From Phyllobacteriaceae bacterium (GTDB lineage: Bacteria > Pseudomonadota > Alphaproteobacteria > Rhizobiales > Rhizobiaceae): a DNA stretch of 34,587 nucleotides. A model generated the notes under the pieces. That model had not been told where the DNA came from, did no database searches, and saw only the letters and a list, made by a program, of their open reading frames with translations. The stretch covers positions 1 through 34,587 of the forward strand of contig JAHEGF010000004.1 in NCBI GenBank assembly GCA_024645155.1, in the 5' to 3' direction. Both the position numbers and the translations under genes were made by a program. Shown in pieces: positions 8,628 to 18,840 of the stretch. How positions within the stretch are numbered: the stretch's first letter is position 1; every line of letters starts with the position of its first letter.

Positions 8628-10156
8628 TGGACATCCGTGCTGCGGAAATTTCCGCGATATTAAAAGATCAAATCAAAAACTTTGGCAAGGAAGCCGAGGT
8701 GTCCGAAGTTGGGCAGGTCCTGTCTGTCGGTGACGGTATTGCCCGTGTCTACGGCCTCGACAATGTCCAAGCTGGTGAAATGGTTGAGTTTCCAGGCGGC
8801 ATTCGCGGCATGGCGCTCAATCTCGAGGCCGACAATGTCGGCGTGGTCATTTTCGGTGCCGACCGGGACATCAAGGAAGGCGACACGGTCAAACGGACCG
8901 GCGCGATTGTTGATGTGCCTACCGGACCAGAACTGCTCGGACGCGTGGTTGATGCTCTCGGCAACCCGATCGATGGCAAGGGCCCGATCAATGCCAAATT
9001 GCGTGCCCGTGTTGACGTCAAGGCGCCGGGTATCATTCCGCGCAAATCGGTGCACGAGCCAATGTCAACAGGCCTGAAGGCCATTGATGCCCTGATCCCG
9101 GTTGGCCGCGGCCAGCGCGAGTTGGTGATCGGGGATCGTCAGACCGGCAAAACCGCGATCATTCTCGATACGATCCTGAACCAGAAAGCCATTCACGACA
9201 AAGGTCCGGAGTCGGAAAAGCTTTACTGCGTCTATGTCGCGGTTGGCCAGAAGCGCTCGACGGTTGCACAGTTCGTGAAGGTTCTCGAAGAGCGTGGGGC
9301 GCTCGAATATTCGATCATCGTTTCGGCGACCGCTTCCGACCCGGCACCGATGCAGTTTCTTGCCCCTTTTGCCGGCTGTGCAATGGGCGAGTATTTTCGC
9401 GACAATGGCAAGCATGCGCTGATCGGCTATGACGACCTGTCGAAACAGGCAGTGTCGTATCGCCAGATGTCGCTGCTGCTTCGCCGTCCGCCGGGACGGG
9501 AGGCCTATCCGGGTGACGTTTTCTACCTGCATTCGCGCCTTTTGGAACGTGCGGCAAAGCTCAACGAAGATAATGGCGCCGGTTCGCTGACCGCGCTTCC
9601 GGTCATTGAAACCCAGGGCAACGACGTTTCGGCGTTCATTCCGACCAACGTCATCTCGATCACCGATGGCCAGATATTCCTTGAAACAGACTTGTTCTAT
9701 CAGGGCATCCGCCCTGCCGTTAATGTCGGTCTGTCTGTGTCGCGAGTTGGCTCCTCGGCGCAGATCAAGGCGATGAAACAGGTTGCCGGTTCGATCAAGG
9801 GTGAACTCGCCCAGTACCGCGAAATGGCCGCGTTTGCACAGTTCGGTTCCGATCTTGATGCCGCAACCCAGCGCCTGCTCAACCGCGGCGCGCGGCTGAC
9901 TGAGCTTTTGAAACAGCCGCAGTTCTCGCCGCTGAAAACCGAAGAGCAGGTCGTCGTAATATTCGCCGGTGTCAACGGTTTCCTTGACAAGCTGGAAGTC
10001 AAGCAGGTCGGTCATTTTGAAAAAGGGCTGCTGGCTTACATCCACGCCGAAGGCAAGGACATTCTCGACTCGATCCGCCAGGAAAAGCAGATCACCGACG
10101 AGACCAAGGACAAGCTGATGGCGGCAGTCACCGCCTACGCCAAGTCTTTCGGTTAG
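8627..10156 (+). CDS. atpA: ATP synthase F1 subunit alpha
   Basis: The alpha subunit is the non-catalytic nucleotide-binding partner of beta in the alpha3-beta3 head. The 509-residue chain has the usual length. It starts with [16 protein letters not shown], which binds delta, and carries the P-loop GDRQTGKT at residues 169-176. The [10 protein letters not shown] segment and the signature [17 protein letters not shown] are present, and the C-terminal helical domain is complete. It is joined to atpH by an ATG/TGA overlap, and atpG follows after 18 bases. There is nothing unusual in it. Confidence 0.98.
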   Translation: MDIRAAEISAILKDQIKNFGKEAEVSEVGQVLSVGDGIARVYGLDNVQAGEMVEFPGGIRGMALNLEADNVGVVIFGADRDIKEGDTVKRTGAIVDVPTGPELLGRVVDALGNPIDGKGPINAKLRARVDVKAPGIIPRKSVHEPMSTGLKAIDALIPVGRGQRELVIGDRQTGKTAIILDTILNQKAIHDKGPESEKLYCVYVAVGQKRSTVAQFVKVLEERGALEYSIIVSATASDPAPMQFLAPFAGCAMGEYFRDNGKHALIGYDDLSKQAVSYRQMSLLLRRPPGREAYPGDVFYLHSRLLERAAKLNEDNGAGSLTALPVIETQGNDVSAFIPTNVISITDGQIFLETDLFYQGIRPAVNVGLSVSRVGSSAQIKAMKQVAGSIKGELAQYREMAAFAQFGSDLDAATQRLLNRGARLTELLKQPQFSPLKTEEQVVVIFAGVNGFLDKLEVKQVGHFEKGLLAYIHAEGKDILDSIRQEKQITDETKDKLMAAVTAYAKSFG

Positions 10157-10174
10157 GGCAGGCAGGCAAGCAAT

Positions 10175-11062
10175 ATGGCTTCACTCAAGGATCTTCGCGT
10201 TCGTATTGCCTCGGTAAAGGCGACGCAGAAAATCACCAAAGCGATGCAGATGGTCGCGGCGGCGAAGCTGCGGCGCGCGCAGGACGCTGCGGAAGCGGCA
10301 CGGCCGTATTCCCAGCGCATGGGTGCCGTTCTTGCCAATATCGCGCAGGCAGTCGGCGAAAGCGACGAAGCACCAAAACTGATGACGGGGACGGGTGGTG
10401 ACGCGACCCACTTGCTGGTCGTGTGCACGGCAGAGCGCGGTCTGTGCGGGGGGTTCAACTCACAGATCGTGCGCCTGGCCCGTGAGCATGTCCGCAAGCT
10501 TCAAACCCAGGGGAAGACAGTCAAAATCCTGTGCGTCGGCAAGAAGGGTGCTGATCAGCTGCGCCGCGAACACGGCTCGCTGATCATTGACCGGGTCGAC
10601 CTGCGCGAAGTCAAGAAACTTGCCTTTACCAATGCTGACGGCATTGCAAAGAAGGTTATCGGGTTGTTCGAAGAAGGCAGCTTTGACGTTTGCACATTGT
10701 TCTATTCGGAGTTCAAATCCGTCATCAGCCAGATACCTACGGCTCTGCGCATCATTCCTGCTGCCGCGGAAACGCCTTCACCGGAAGATGCTGCCAGCGC
10801 AGGCGGCGCGATCTATGACTATGAACCGGATGCAAGTGCCATTCTCAGCGACCTCATTCCACGCAATATCGCGGTACAGATATTCCGTGCGTTGCTGGAA
10901 AATGCAGCTTCCGAACAAGGTGCCCGCATGTCGGCAATGGACAGCGCCACACGCAATGCCGGTGAAATGATCGACAAACTGACGATCACCTACAACCGGC
11001 AGCGACAGGCGCAAATTACAAAAGAACTCATCGAAATCATTTCGGGCGCGGAAGCGCTCTAA
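10175..11062 (+). CDS. atpG: ATP synthase F1 subunit gamma
   Basis: Gamma is the central rotor shaft that couples proton flow to the catalytic sites. The 295-residue product has the two long terminal helices of the family: [20 protein letters not shown] at the start and the closing [20 protein letters not shown] with [12 protein letters not shown]. The middle contains [14 protein letters not shown]. The ATG follows a G-rich binding site (GGGCAGGCAGG) in the 18-base gap after atpA, and atpD follows 18 bases after its stop. It is a standard member. Confidence 0.98.
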   Translation: MASLKDLRVRIASVKATQKITKAMQMVAAAKLRRAQDAAEAARPYSQRMGAVLANIAQAVGESDEAPKLMTGTGGDATHLLVVCTAERGLCGGFNSQIVRLAREHVRKLQTQGKTVKILCVGKKGADQLRREHGSLIIDRVDLREVKKLAFTNADGIAKKVIGLFEEGSFDVCTLFYSEFKSVISQIPTALRIIPAAAETPSPEDAASAGGAIYDYEPDASAILSDLIPRNIAVQIFRALLENAASEQGARMSAMDSATRNAGEMIDKLTITYNRQRQAQITKELIEIISGAEAL

Positions 11063-11074
11063 TCGCGAAGGTAA

Positions 11075-12612
<1,538 letters not shown>

Positions 12613-12613
<1 letters not shown>

Positions 12614-12798
12614 TGTCGGATGAATTACGGATCGGGGATGCGGTCAACGAGACCTGTCCATGGTCCGGCAAGCCGATTGCAGGGGATTCTCTGACGGTTT
12701 ATCGCGGCAAGGTTGTGGGATTCTGCAATCCCGGTTGCCGCGACAAGTTTGATAGGGCGGTCTCGCATTTCGAGGCCGCACTTGCCAAGGAAGAATGA
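12613..12798 (+). CDS. Small three-cysteine YHS/TRASH-like protein inside the atp operon
   Basis: This 61-residue protein lies between atpD and atpC. The ATG overlaps the atpD stop by one base, GGAAG stands seven bases before it, and its stop is two bases before the chosen atpC start, so it should be co-translated with ATP synthase. Cys15 in ETCPWSGKPI and Cys38/Cys42 in GFCNPGCRDKF, joined by a short beta-like VYRGKVV, resemble the YHS/TRASH metal-binding hairpin (CPxxG...YRGK..GFC..GC...F). The rest is an acidic helix. No catalytic site is visible. Metal binding is an inference from the cysteine pattern, and a role in F1 assembly or metal sensing is only suggested by position. Confidence 0.85.
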
Positions 12799-12800
12799 CG

Positions 12801-13199
12801 ATGGCCGATAGTTTCAAATTCGAACTGGTCTCACCCGAGCAGCTTCTCGTGTCCGAGGAAGTCTCGGAGGTCATTGTGCCGGGTTCGGAAGGCGAAATGA
12901 CCGTAATGGCTCACCATGCCCCGGTGATGACCAGCATCAAGCCCGGTGTGGTTACTGTCAAAACCGCAGCCGGTGCCACAAACCGCTATGTGGTGTTCGG
13001 CGGCTTTGCCGATATTCTACCGGAAGGCTGCACGCTGCTCGCCGAATCGGCGGTTTCGGTTGCCGATATTGACCGCGAGGACCTTGCACAGCGCATCCAG
13101 AATGTTCGCGAGGACATTGCCGACGCCAAGGATGAAGCAACACGCAGCAGGGCCAACGAACAGCTCGCCCATCTGACGACGCTGGAAAGCGCGCTCTAG
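12801..13199 (+). CDS. atpC: ATP synthase F1 subunit epsilon
   Basis: Epsilon sits at the foot of gamma and can inhibit ATP hydrolysis. The 132-residue product has the N-terminal beta-sandwich (FELVSPEQLLVSEEV, IVPGSEGEMTVMAHHAPVMT) and a C-terminal helical hairpin. An in-frame ATG at 12795 would add two residues, but AAGGAAG at 12788-12794 touches it; the same site is six bases before the ATG at 12801, so that start is preferred. It closes the operon. rppH converges on it from the other strand with about 40 bases between, and no clear terminator is visible there. Confidence 0.96.
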   Translation: MADSFKFELVSPEQLLVSEEVSEVIVPGSEGEMTVMAHHAPVMTSIKPGVVTVKTAAGATNRYVVFGGFADILPEGCTLLAESAVSVADIDREDLAQRIQNVREDIADAKDEATRSRANEQLAHLTTLESAL

Positions 13200-13238
13200 C
13201 AAGTTCCAGTCAGATCCTGGGAGTCTCCGGCAACCGGC

Positions 13239-13745
13239 TCAAACGGACAAATGGCGGAACATGGCGACCACCTGGTCATAGACATTGCGCTTGAAGGGCA
13301 CGATCAGCCCGGGCAAATCGTCCATCGGTTTCCAGGCCCAACTGTCAAATTCTGGTGCGTGGCCTCCGGGCGGCGGATTGATAGCGATTTCGTTTTCATC
13401 GCCTTCGAAACGGAAAGCGAACCAGCGTTGTGTCTGGCCGCGATACTTTCCCTTCAATGCGATGCCCACCAGATGAGCCGGCAGGTCGTATGAAATCCAT
13501 TCTGGAGCCTCGGCAAGTAGCGAAACAGAGCGCATGCCGGTTTCCTCGTATAGCTCGCGGACGGCAGCCTTGTAGGGGTCTTCTCCCTTGTCGATGCCGC
13601 CCTGCGGCATTTGCCAAAGACGCGTCGCTCCGGCCATCTCGCTGTCCGTTGGGGCAATACGGCGCCCGGCCCACACCAGGCCCTGGTTGTTGAGCACCAT
13701 TACCCCGACACAGGGACGGTATGGCAGGGCGGAAGGATCATTCAT
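13239..13745 (-). CDS. rppH: RNA pyrophosphohydrolase RppH
   Basis: RppH removes pyrophosphate from the triphosphate 5' end of mRNA, which opens the message to RNase E decay. The 168-residue protein carries a full Nudix box at residues 49-71 (GGIDKGE ... RELYEETGM), preceded by LWQMPQ, and the RppH-type ending [14 protein letters not shown]. The start at 13745 gives [19 protein letters not shown], the normal family start; the longer open frame upstream lies over the neighbouring gene. It begins 13 bases after the stop of the YibQ-like gene and ends the minus-strand train, convergent with atpC. Confidence 0.96.
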   Translation of the reverse strand: MNDPSALPYRPCVGVMVLNNQGLVWAGRRIAPTDSEMAGATRLWQMPQGGIDKGEDPYKAAVRELYEETGMRSVSLLAEAPEWISYDLPAHLVGIALKGKYRGQTQRWFAFRFEGDENEIAINPPPGGHAPEFDSWAWKPMDDLPGLIVPFKRNVYDQVVAMFRHLSV

Positions 13746-13758
13746 CTTACCGGCCTCA

Positions 13759-14949
13759 TCAGCGGCGCTCCGGATCAACGGCAATGGCCGATACGGGTAC
13801 GATCTCGATTCCGCGCCGACGCGCCTCCTTGACCCAAGAAGCCACTGCCTCGACTGTCTCGCCGAATGCCGAACCGGTGCCGACTGCGTAGCCACGGGCG
13901 CGTGCGGTGTTCTCCAGTTCGTCAAGCTTCTTCAGGATGGCGTTGCGCGACCGCTCAGTGTCGATCACTGTATCGCCCGCGGCAAACGGAACCCGGTCTG
14001 GCAGTGCCAGTTCTGCTGCGACACTGCGTGCAGATGTGCCGTCATCAAGAAACATCAGGCCGCGCTTACCCAGTTCCTGCATCAATTGGCCCATCGCAGA
14101 CTTGTCGGCAAGGTAGCGCGCGCCCATGTAGTTCATGACGCCGGTATAATTGGTGGTGCGGGCAAGCGACCAGTGGAGTTTCTCGACATTCGACTGCGCG
14201 GAATCGCCGACGGTCAGCGTGTTTTCACCGGGATTGACCTGCGGATAGTCAAAAGGCTCCATCGGCACCTGCATCATGATCTCATGACCTTCGCGCCGGG
14301 CAGTCTGCATCCATCGCCCGATACTGTTGCCATGAGGTGCAAAGGCAAGTGTTACCGATGACGGTAGCTTGGCGATGGCCGACTGGGTCCCGGTTTGCGA
14401 CAGGCCAAGCCCGCCAATAATGATGGCAACGCGCGCGCCGCGCGTGCCCGACCACGGTCTTGCGTAGACATCGAAGGGCCGGCGTCCGTCGCTGGCGCGG
14501 ACCGGAAGCGGGCCTGCCGCGGTTTTTTCGATCAACGCATTGTCGGGCAGATGGGCAACCCGCAGATCCTGACCGATCTCCGAGGGATCACGAATCACGA
14601 TGACCGAATTGGACGGTTTCTCGCGCGGTTTGACCTGGATAATCGACGGGCCTTCGGATGCAGCGGCATCCTCGGCGCCGTTGACGGCTGTGTCGTCATT
14701 CGATGCAGGCTCGTCCGCCGGCGGCAAATCTGCCCTTTCAACGGGGGTAACGTCGACGACCTGAACCGGCGATCGGTAGGGCCGCTCCCGGGTCGCGATC
14801 ATTCCGGATACGGCAACAACCAGAACAACAGCGAGACCCGATGTCATTTGCCGGTAAGACGGCATAATGCCACGCCGGGGCTTGTTGGCCTGGCGTTGCT
14901 GGCCCAATGGGCGCTCGATGTCTTTTTGAAGGGGCAATCCGCAATCCAT
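13759..14949 (-). CDS. Divergent polysaccharide deacetylase family protein (YibQ-like)
   Basis: This is a 396-residue envelope protein of the divergent polysaccharide deacetylase group. The N-terminus ERPLGQ is followed by one membrane segment (about residues 38-52), then a Pro/Asp/Glu-rich linker, and a globular domain from about 165 with [43 protein letters not shown] and MFLDDGTSA. In other members the first motif is usually DD after the hydrophobic strand, the metal site; here it is GG, so enzymatic activity is uncertain. It lies between ctpA and rppH in a cluster with an EnvC-like factor, which suggests a role in peptidoglycan turnover. The start at 14949 has no strong binding site and is the weakest part of this call. 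Confidence 0.85.
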   Translation of the reverse strand: MDCGLPLQKDIERPLGQQRQANKPRRGIMPSYRQMTSGLAVVLVVAVSGMIATRERPYRSPVQVVDVTPVERADLPPADEPASNDDTAVNGAEDAAASEGPSIIQVKPREKPSNSVIVIRDPSEIGQDLRVAHLPDNALIEKTAAGPLPVRASDGRRPFDVYARPWSGTRGARVAIIIGGLGLSQTGTQSAIAKLPSSVTLAFAPHGNSIGRWMQTARREGHEIMMQVPMEPFDYPQVNPGENTLTVGDSAQSNVEKLHWSLARTTNYTGVMNYMGARYLADKSAMGQLMQELGKRGLMFLDDGTSARSVAAELALPDRVPFAAGDTVIDTERSRNAILKKLDELENTARARGYAVGTGSAFGETVEAVASWVKEARRRGIEIVPVSAIAVDPERR

Positions 14950-14967
14950 GCCGATGGTTGGATGGGA

Positions 14968-14997
14968 CGGACGTCAAGCTGGCCGGCTTGACGTCCG
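14968..14997 (-). other. Perfect 12-bp stem-loop between ctpA and the YibQ-like gene
   Basis: The 55-base gap between ctpA and the next gene holds an uninterrupted 12-bp inverted repeat (arms 14968-14979 and 14986-14997) around a six-base loop. It starts seven bases after the ctpA stop codon and ends 18 bases before the next ATG. There is no U-run after it in the minus-strand direction, so it is not a standard intrinsic terminator. It may protect the ctpA message from 3' exonucleases or lower translation of the gene behind it. Confidence 0.75.
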
Positions 14998-15004
14998 CTG
15001 GTTC

Positions 15005-16330
15005 CTACTGGTTGAGCACCGCCTGATCAGGGTTCGGCGGAAATGCCGGATCGGTTTTCTCGCCACGCAGCAAGGCCAATGCATGATTGAGCTGGATATC
15101 ATCCTTGGCTTCCGGCGGCACATAGGCTGCAGAACCGGAACCGCTCTCGTCTTCTTCCTGGCCCTGGATATGACCGCGCAAATCGGATTCACCGCGGGTC
15201 ACGTCGCGGCCTTTCAGTTCATCAGGCAGTGGCTGCTGGACGATAATGTCCGGCGTAATGCCCTTGCCCTGAATCGAAGTGCCGGCGGGAGTATAGTAGA
15301 GCGCGGTGGTTAGCCGCAGCGAGCCGTTTTCGGCCAGCGGAATGATCGTCTGAACCGAACCCTTGCCAAACGATCGTGTACCAAGGACCGTGGCCCGTTT
15401 GTGATCCTGCAGCGCACCGGCGACAATTTCGGAAGCGCTTGCCGAACCACCATTGACCATGACAATCAGGGGTTTTCCGGCGATCAGATCGCCCGGACGT
15501 GAATCAAATCGCGAAATATCCTTCGGATCGCGGCCGCGGGTCGAAACGATTTCGCCACGGTCGAGAAAAGCGTCGGAAACGCCGACCGCCTGATCAAGCA
15601 GTCCGCCGGGATTGAGCCTCAGGTCGAGGATGTATCCCTTCAGCTTGCCTTCTGGGATTTCCTTGGAAATGGAGGAGATGGCGGATTCCAGGTCATCGAG
15701 GGTTTTCTCGGTAAAGCTCAGCACGCGAACATATCCGACATCGCCTTCGCTGCGGAACTTCACCGCCCGCAATTTGATGATGTCGCGAATGATGGTGATC
15801 TTCAGCGGCTTGTCGGCACCTTCGCGCAGTATCGTCAGTTCAATCGGCGTATTGACCAGTCCGCGCATCTTGGCAACGGCTTCCGCCAATGTCAGGCCCC
15901 GGATATCCTCGCCATCGATCTGCGAAATCATGTCACCAGACAGGACTCCGGCCTTCGATGCCGGTGTGTCGTCAATGGGAGCGATAACCTTGACGAGTTC
16001 GTCTTCCATTGTCACTTCGATGCCAAGGCCGCCGAACTCACCCTTTGTCTGGACACGCATGTCCTTGGCAGCCTCGGGAGTGAGATAGGAGGAATGCGGA
16101 TCAAGCGAGGTCAACATGCCGTTGATCGCGCTTTCGATCAGCTTGGATTCTTCCGGCGGCGTTACATATTGGCCGCGAATTCTCTCGAAAATGTCGCCAA
16201 AAACGGCCAATTGCCGATATGTGTCCGAGCCGGCCGCATTGGCGCCGGCCGGCGGCAGCGTATAGGCAATGCCAACAGCGGATGCGCCCATAAGCGCACC
16301 GGCAAACAGCAGTGACAATTTACGTATCAT
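15005..16330 (-). CDS. ctpA: Carboxy-terminal processing protease CtpA (S41 family)
   Basis: CtpA is a periplasmic serine protease with a PDZ domain that trims or degrades envelope proteins, in several bacteria including cell-wall hydrolases. The 441-residue protein has an N-terminal signal (MIRKLSLLFAGALMGASAVG), a PDZ domain around 90-175 (GGLGIEV, VIAPIDDTPASKAGVLSGD), and the S41 catalytic core with Ser298 in GGSASASEI and Lys323 in RSFGKGSVQ, 25 residues apart as in the family. A Gln/Glu-rich tail ends the protein. Its start overlaps the end of the EnvC-like gene by 11 bases, so the two are coupled, and EnvC-type activator systems are known partners or targets of such proteases. Confidence 0.96.
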   Translation of the reverse strand: MIRKLSLLFAGALMGASAVGIAYTLPPAGANAAGSDTYRQLAVFGDIFERIRGQYVTPPEESKLIESAINGMLTSLDPHSSYLTPEAAKDMRVQTKGEFGGLGIEVTMEDELVKVIAPIDDTPASKAGVLSGDMISQIDGEDIRGLTLAEAVAKMRGLVNTPIELTILREGADKPLKITIIRDIIKLRAVKFRSEGDVGYVRVLSFTEKTLDDLESAISSISKEIPEGKLKGYILDLRLNPGGLLDQAVGVSDAFLDRGEIVSTRGRDPKDISRFDSRPGDLIAGKPLIVMVNGGSASASEIVAGALQDHKRATVLGTRSFGKGSVQTIIPLAENGSLRLTTALYYTPAGTSIQGKGITPDIIVQQPLPDELKGRDVTRGESDLRGHIQGQEEDESGSGSAAYVPPEAKDDIQLNHALALLRGEKTDPAFPPNPDQAVLNQ

Positions 16331-17660
16331 TCCCAGTCCTTCCGCGACTGTCTGGCGCCCACCATGGCGCCGGATCTACAGGTTTTCCATTTCTGCGAAA
16401 CTCGACATACAGTTCCGGCAGCTTGTGTTCCTCTTCGGTGGCTGCGTTGCTGGCGACCCTGAAATCACCCATAACACCGACCGGCTCTCCGGCCAAAACC
16501 GCCTGTCCCAATCCTACATTGATTCTGTCTATGCCGGCGAGAACAACATGATATCCATCCTTGGCGTCCAGGATCAAGAGTTGACCATAGGATCTGAACG
16601 GCCCGGCATACAACACCGTGCTGTCGGCAGGGGCCGTCACGATAGCCCCGGATTGTGTTAGAACGGTGTCGCCAAGCTGCTTGCGTCCAATGTCATCGGT
16701 TTCGCCAAAATGACGGCTTATATGACCGGTGGCAGGCAACGGCACCTTGCCGCGCAGCGATACAAACGCGTAGAGCGATCCGATAAGCTGTTCTGACGGG
16801 TCGCTGGATTTTGCGCGCTGCCGGGCATCTTTGAGCCGTTCCTCTTCCGCCTGCCGCGCTGCTGCCACTCGGTCGCGGATCGACGTAATCCGGCTCTCAA
16901 GGGACGTGATAAGCTGCTGCAGCGACTGGGCCTCAGTGGCAAGTTTTCTTGCCATTGCCTGTTCGCGGTGCAAAGTTTCTCCGGACTGCGTTTCAAGCTG
17001 TTGTTTTTCCTCGACAAGCAGGGCCAGCCGTTTCTTTTCGCCAAGCTGCTCTACCACACGCGCAGCGAGGTTCTGGCGCTCGGTCTCGATACTGTTCGTT
17101 ACCCGTTTCAGTTCCTTGAGATCGGCAATCAGGATTTCGGTTTCCGCGCGCATTTCCGGCACCACGGCGCCCAGCAGAATGGCACTGCGGACCGAGGCAA
17201 GGGCATCATGGGGTTGAACAATCAGGGCCGGCGGCGGGTTGAGGCCGATACGTTGCAAGGCCGCCAGCACTTCGGAAAGCACGTTGCGCCTCTGCTTAAG
17301 CGATATCCGGATCGCGGTATGCTGTTCCTTCAATCCGGTCAGCCTGGCCTCGATGTCCTGGATATCCTCCGACAGCTTCTTTTCCGTCTTGGCAGTCTGG
17401 ATCAGGGCTGCGGTCAGCACTGCCTTTTCCTTGCGAATTGCCGAAACCTCGCTTTCTAGCGCTGCAACCCTATCGCGGGAAAGCGCAAGCTTGCGATTGA
17501 GGGTGGAATATTCAGATTCTGTGGCCTTTTGCCTGATCTCGAGGTCTTCGACATCCTGCGCAAACGACGGCCACGCCAGTGCAGCCGAAAGCAGCGCTGC
17601 AAACAGCGCTGCAAATCCCGGTTTCCTCGGCGGTGGCATGATCTGGCGATCCAATGTCAT
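16320..17660 (-). CDS. EnvC-like murein hydrolase activator with degenerate LytM domain
   Basis: EnvC proteins switch on amidases that split peptidoglycan between daughter cells. The 446-residue product has a signal peptide (cleaved after SFAQ, about residue 35) and a long coiled coil from about 37 to 290 with heptad-rich Leu/Glu/Arg sequence. A C-terminal LytM fold covers about 315-430. In active LytM enzymes zinc is held by HxxxD and HxH; here the corresponding stretches read KQLGDTV and HVVLAGID (His371), so most ligands are lost. That fits a non-catalytic activator. The gene overlaps ctpA. The start could also be the ATG at 17639; both retain the signal. Confidence 0.92.
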   Translation of the reverse strand: MTLDRQIMPPPRKPGFAALFAALLSAALAWPSFAQDVEDLEIRQKATESEYSTLNRKLALSRDRVAALESEVSAIRKEKAVLTAALIQTAKTEKKLSEDIQDIEARLTGLKEQHTAIRISLKQRRNVLSEVLAALQRIGLNPPPALIVQPHDALASVRSAILLGAVVPEMRAETEILIADLKELKRVTNSIETERQNLAARVVEQLGEKKRLALLVEEKQQLETQSGETLHREQAMARKLATEAQSLQQLITSLESRITSIRDRVAAARQAEEERLKDARQRAKSSDPSEQLIGSLYAFVSLRGKVPLPATGHISRHFGETDDIGRKQLGDTVLTQSGAIVTAPADSTVLYAGPFRSYGQLLILDAKDGYHVVLAGIDRINVGLGQAVLAGEPVGVMGDFRVASNAATEEEHKLPELYVEFRRNGKPVDPAPWWAPDSRGRTGNDT

Positions 17661-17789
17661 TGGCGGTTCGGATAGGTAATCATCTGCCTGTTAACAAAAC
17701 ATCAACCATACGGATCACGCAATCGTGCAAACCCCGATGACCGACAGATACCGGTCAATTCTGCGCGATCTGCGCCAGTAACCGGCTGC

Positions 17790-18272
17790 CTACTGACGGT
17801 GATAGGGATGGCCGGACAGTATTGTCGCAGCACGGTAAAGCTGTTCGGCAGCCATGATGCGCACCAGCTGATGCGGCCAGGTCATCGATCCGAACCGGAT
17901 CGACAACGTGGCGCGGTTGCGCATTTCGGGACTGTGACCATCCGGTCCGCCTATCACAAGGACGGTCTCGCGCGTGCCGTTGTCACGCCAGGCCGCCAGT
18001 TTTCGCGCGAATGTCCGCGAAGACAATTCGCTTCCAGTTTCGTCAAGCGCGATGATGATTGCGTCGGCGGGCATGCGCTCCAGCAGTTGCCGGGCTTCTT
18101 CGGACTTGCGGGTTGGCGCATCAACTGCGCGGCTTTCGGCAATTTCGGTGACGCCTGAATATTCCAGGCCGAGATTGCGTCCGGCCTTGGCAAAACGGTC
18201 CAAATAGCGGCCGGCAAGTTCGTTGTCCGGTCCGGACTTCATTCGGCCTACGGCAAAAATACCGATTTTCAT
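17790..18272 (-). CDS. rlmH: 23S rRNA (pseudouridine-1915-N3)-methyltransferase RlmH
   Basis: RlmH is a SPOUT methyltransferase that methylates pseudouridine 1915 in helix 69 of 23S rRNA on the assembled 70S ribosome. The 160-residue size is typical. The start MKIGIFAVGRMKSGPDNEL, the ALDETG segment, the SAM-binding knot VIGGPDGHSPEM and the ending LVRIMAAEQLYRAATILSGHPYHRQ are all diagnostic. It follows rsfS by about 40 bases, a pairing seen across bacteria, and is separated from the EnvC-like gene by about 130 bases. Confidence 0.97.
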   Translation of the reverse strand: MKIGIFAVGRMKSGPDNELAGRYLDRFAKAGRNLGLEYSGVTEIAESRAVDAPTRKSEEARQLLERMPADAIIIALDETGSELSSRTFARKLAAWRDNGTRETVLVIGGPDGHSPEMRNRATLSIRFGSMTWPHQLVRIMAAEQLYRAATILSGHPYHRQ

Positions 18273-18312
18273 TGCTCCGTTACCGCCTTACGGCATTAGG
18301 ACCACATCCAGA

Positions 18313-18723
18313 TCAGTGGACGGTCTTGTCTGCCATGTCGGGCGCCGACCACATCTTCTCGATACCGTAAAACTCACGGACTTCGGGGCGGAAAACATGC
18401 ACAATGATATCGCCCGCATCGATCAGCACCCAATCGGCAGCAGGCAATCCTTCGGTGCGGATGTTTTTCGCGCCAAATTCCTTGAGAACGCGCACGAGGT
18501 GATCTGCGATGGCGGCAACATGGCGATGCGAACGACCAGACGCCACCAGCATGAAATCAGCCAGTGCGGATTTTCCCTGGATGTCGATGGATACGATCTC
18601 TACGGCCTTCGAGTCTTCAAGGCTCGCAAGAGCAAGTTTAAGGGCAGCGACCGCGGATCGTGTTCCGCTGATTTCTGCCGGAGAAGGCCCTGATTTTGCC
18701 TTCCGTTGGGTAGCTGTTCTCAG
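18313..18723 (-). CDS. rsfS: Ribosomal silencing factor RsfS, apparent CTG start
   Basis: RsfS binds protein L14 on the large subunit and blocks subunit joining when nutrients run low. The first in-frame ATG (18552) falls inside the conserved core (ADFMLVASGRS), so it cannot be the start. Reading upstream in frame restores the missing family sequence (ALKLALASLEDSKAVEIVSI and DIQGKSALADF). Between the upstream stop at 18739-18741 and 18552 there is no ATG, GTG or TTG. A CTG at 18721-18723 lies six bases after AAAGGA (a good Shine-Dalgarno) and gives a 136-residue protein of normal length. ATC at 18670-18672 is a weaker option, and a sequencing error could also explain the lack of a normal start. 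The gene lies between nadD and rlmH as usual. Confidence 0.85.
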   Translation of the reverse strand: MRTATQRKAKSGPSPAEISGTRSAVAALKLALASLEDSKAVEIVSIDIQGKSALADFMLVASGRSHRHVAAIADHLVRVLKEFGAKNIRTEGLPAADWVLIDAGDIIVHVFRPEVREFYGIEKMWSAPDMADKTVH

Positions 18724-18840
18724 TGTATTTCCTTTCTTTTAAGAACAACGATTCGCCGGAACATCTTCCAGCAGCATCTAGATAGCCATTGTTTGCGTTT
18801 GTTTTCAAGATGCAGGCAGGCAATTGGAGCCCGACGAACG

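Noticed and set aside
9065-10045. 326-residue open frame on the minus strand of atpA
   Set aside because: It is a long antisense shadow caused by codon bias of a highly expressed gene; the composition is Arg/His/Gly-rich with no domain.
17690-17760. Possible CtrA half site TTAAC and short repeats between rlmH and the EnvC-like gene
   Set aside because: The second half TTAA at the required 7-base spacing is absent, and the repeats are four or five bases only.
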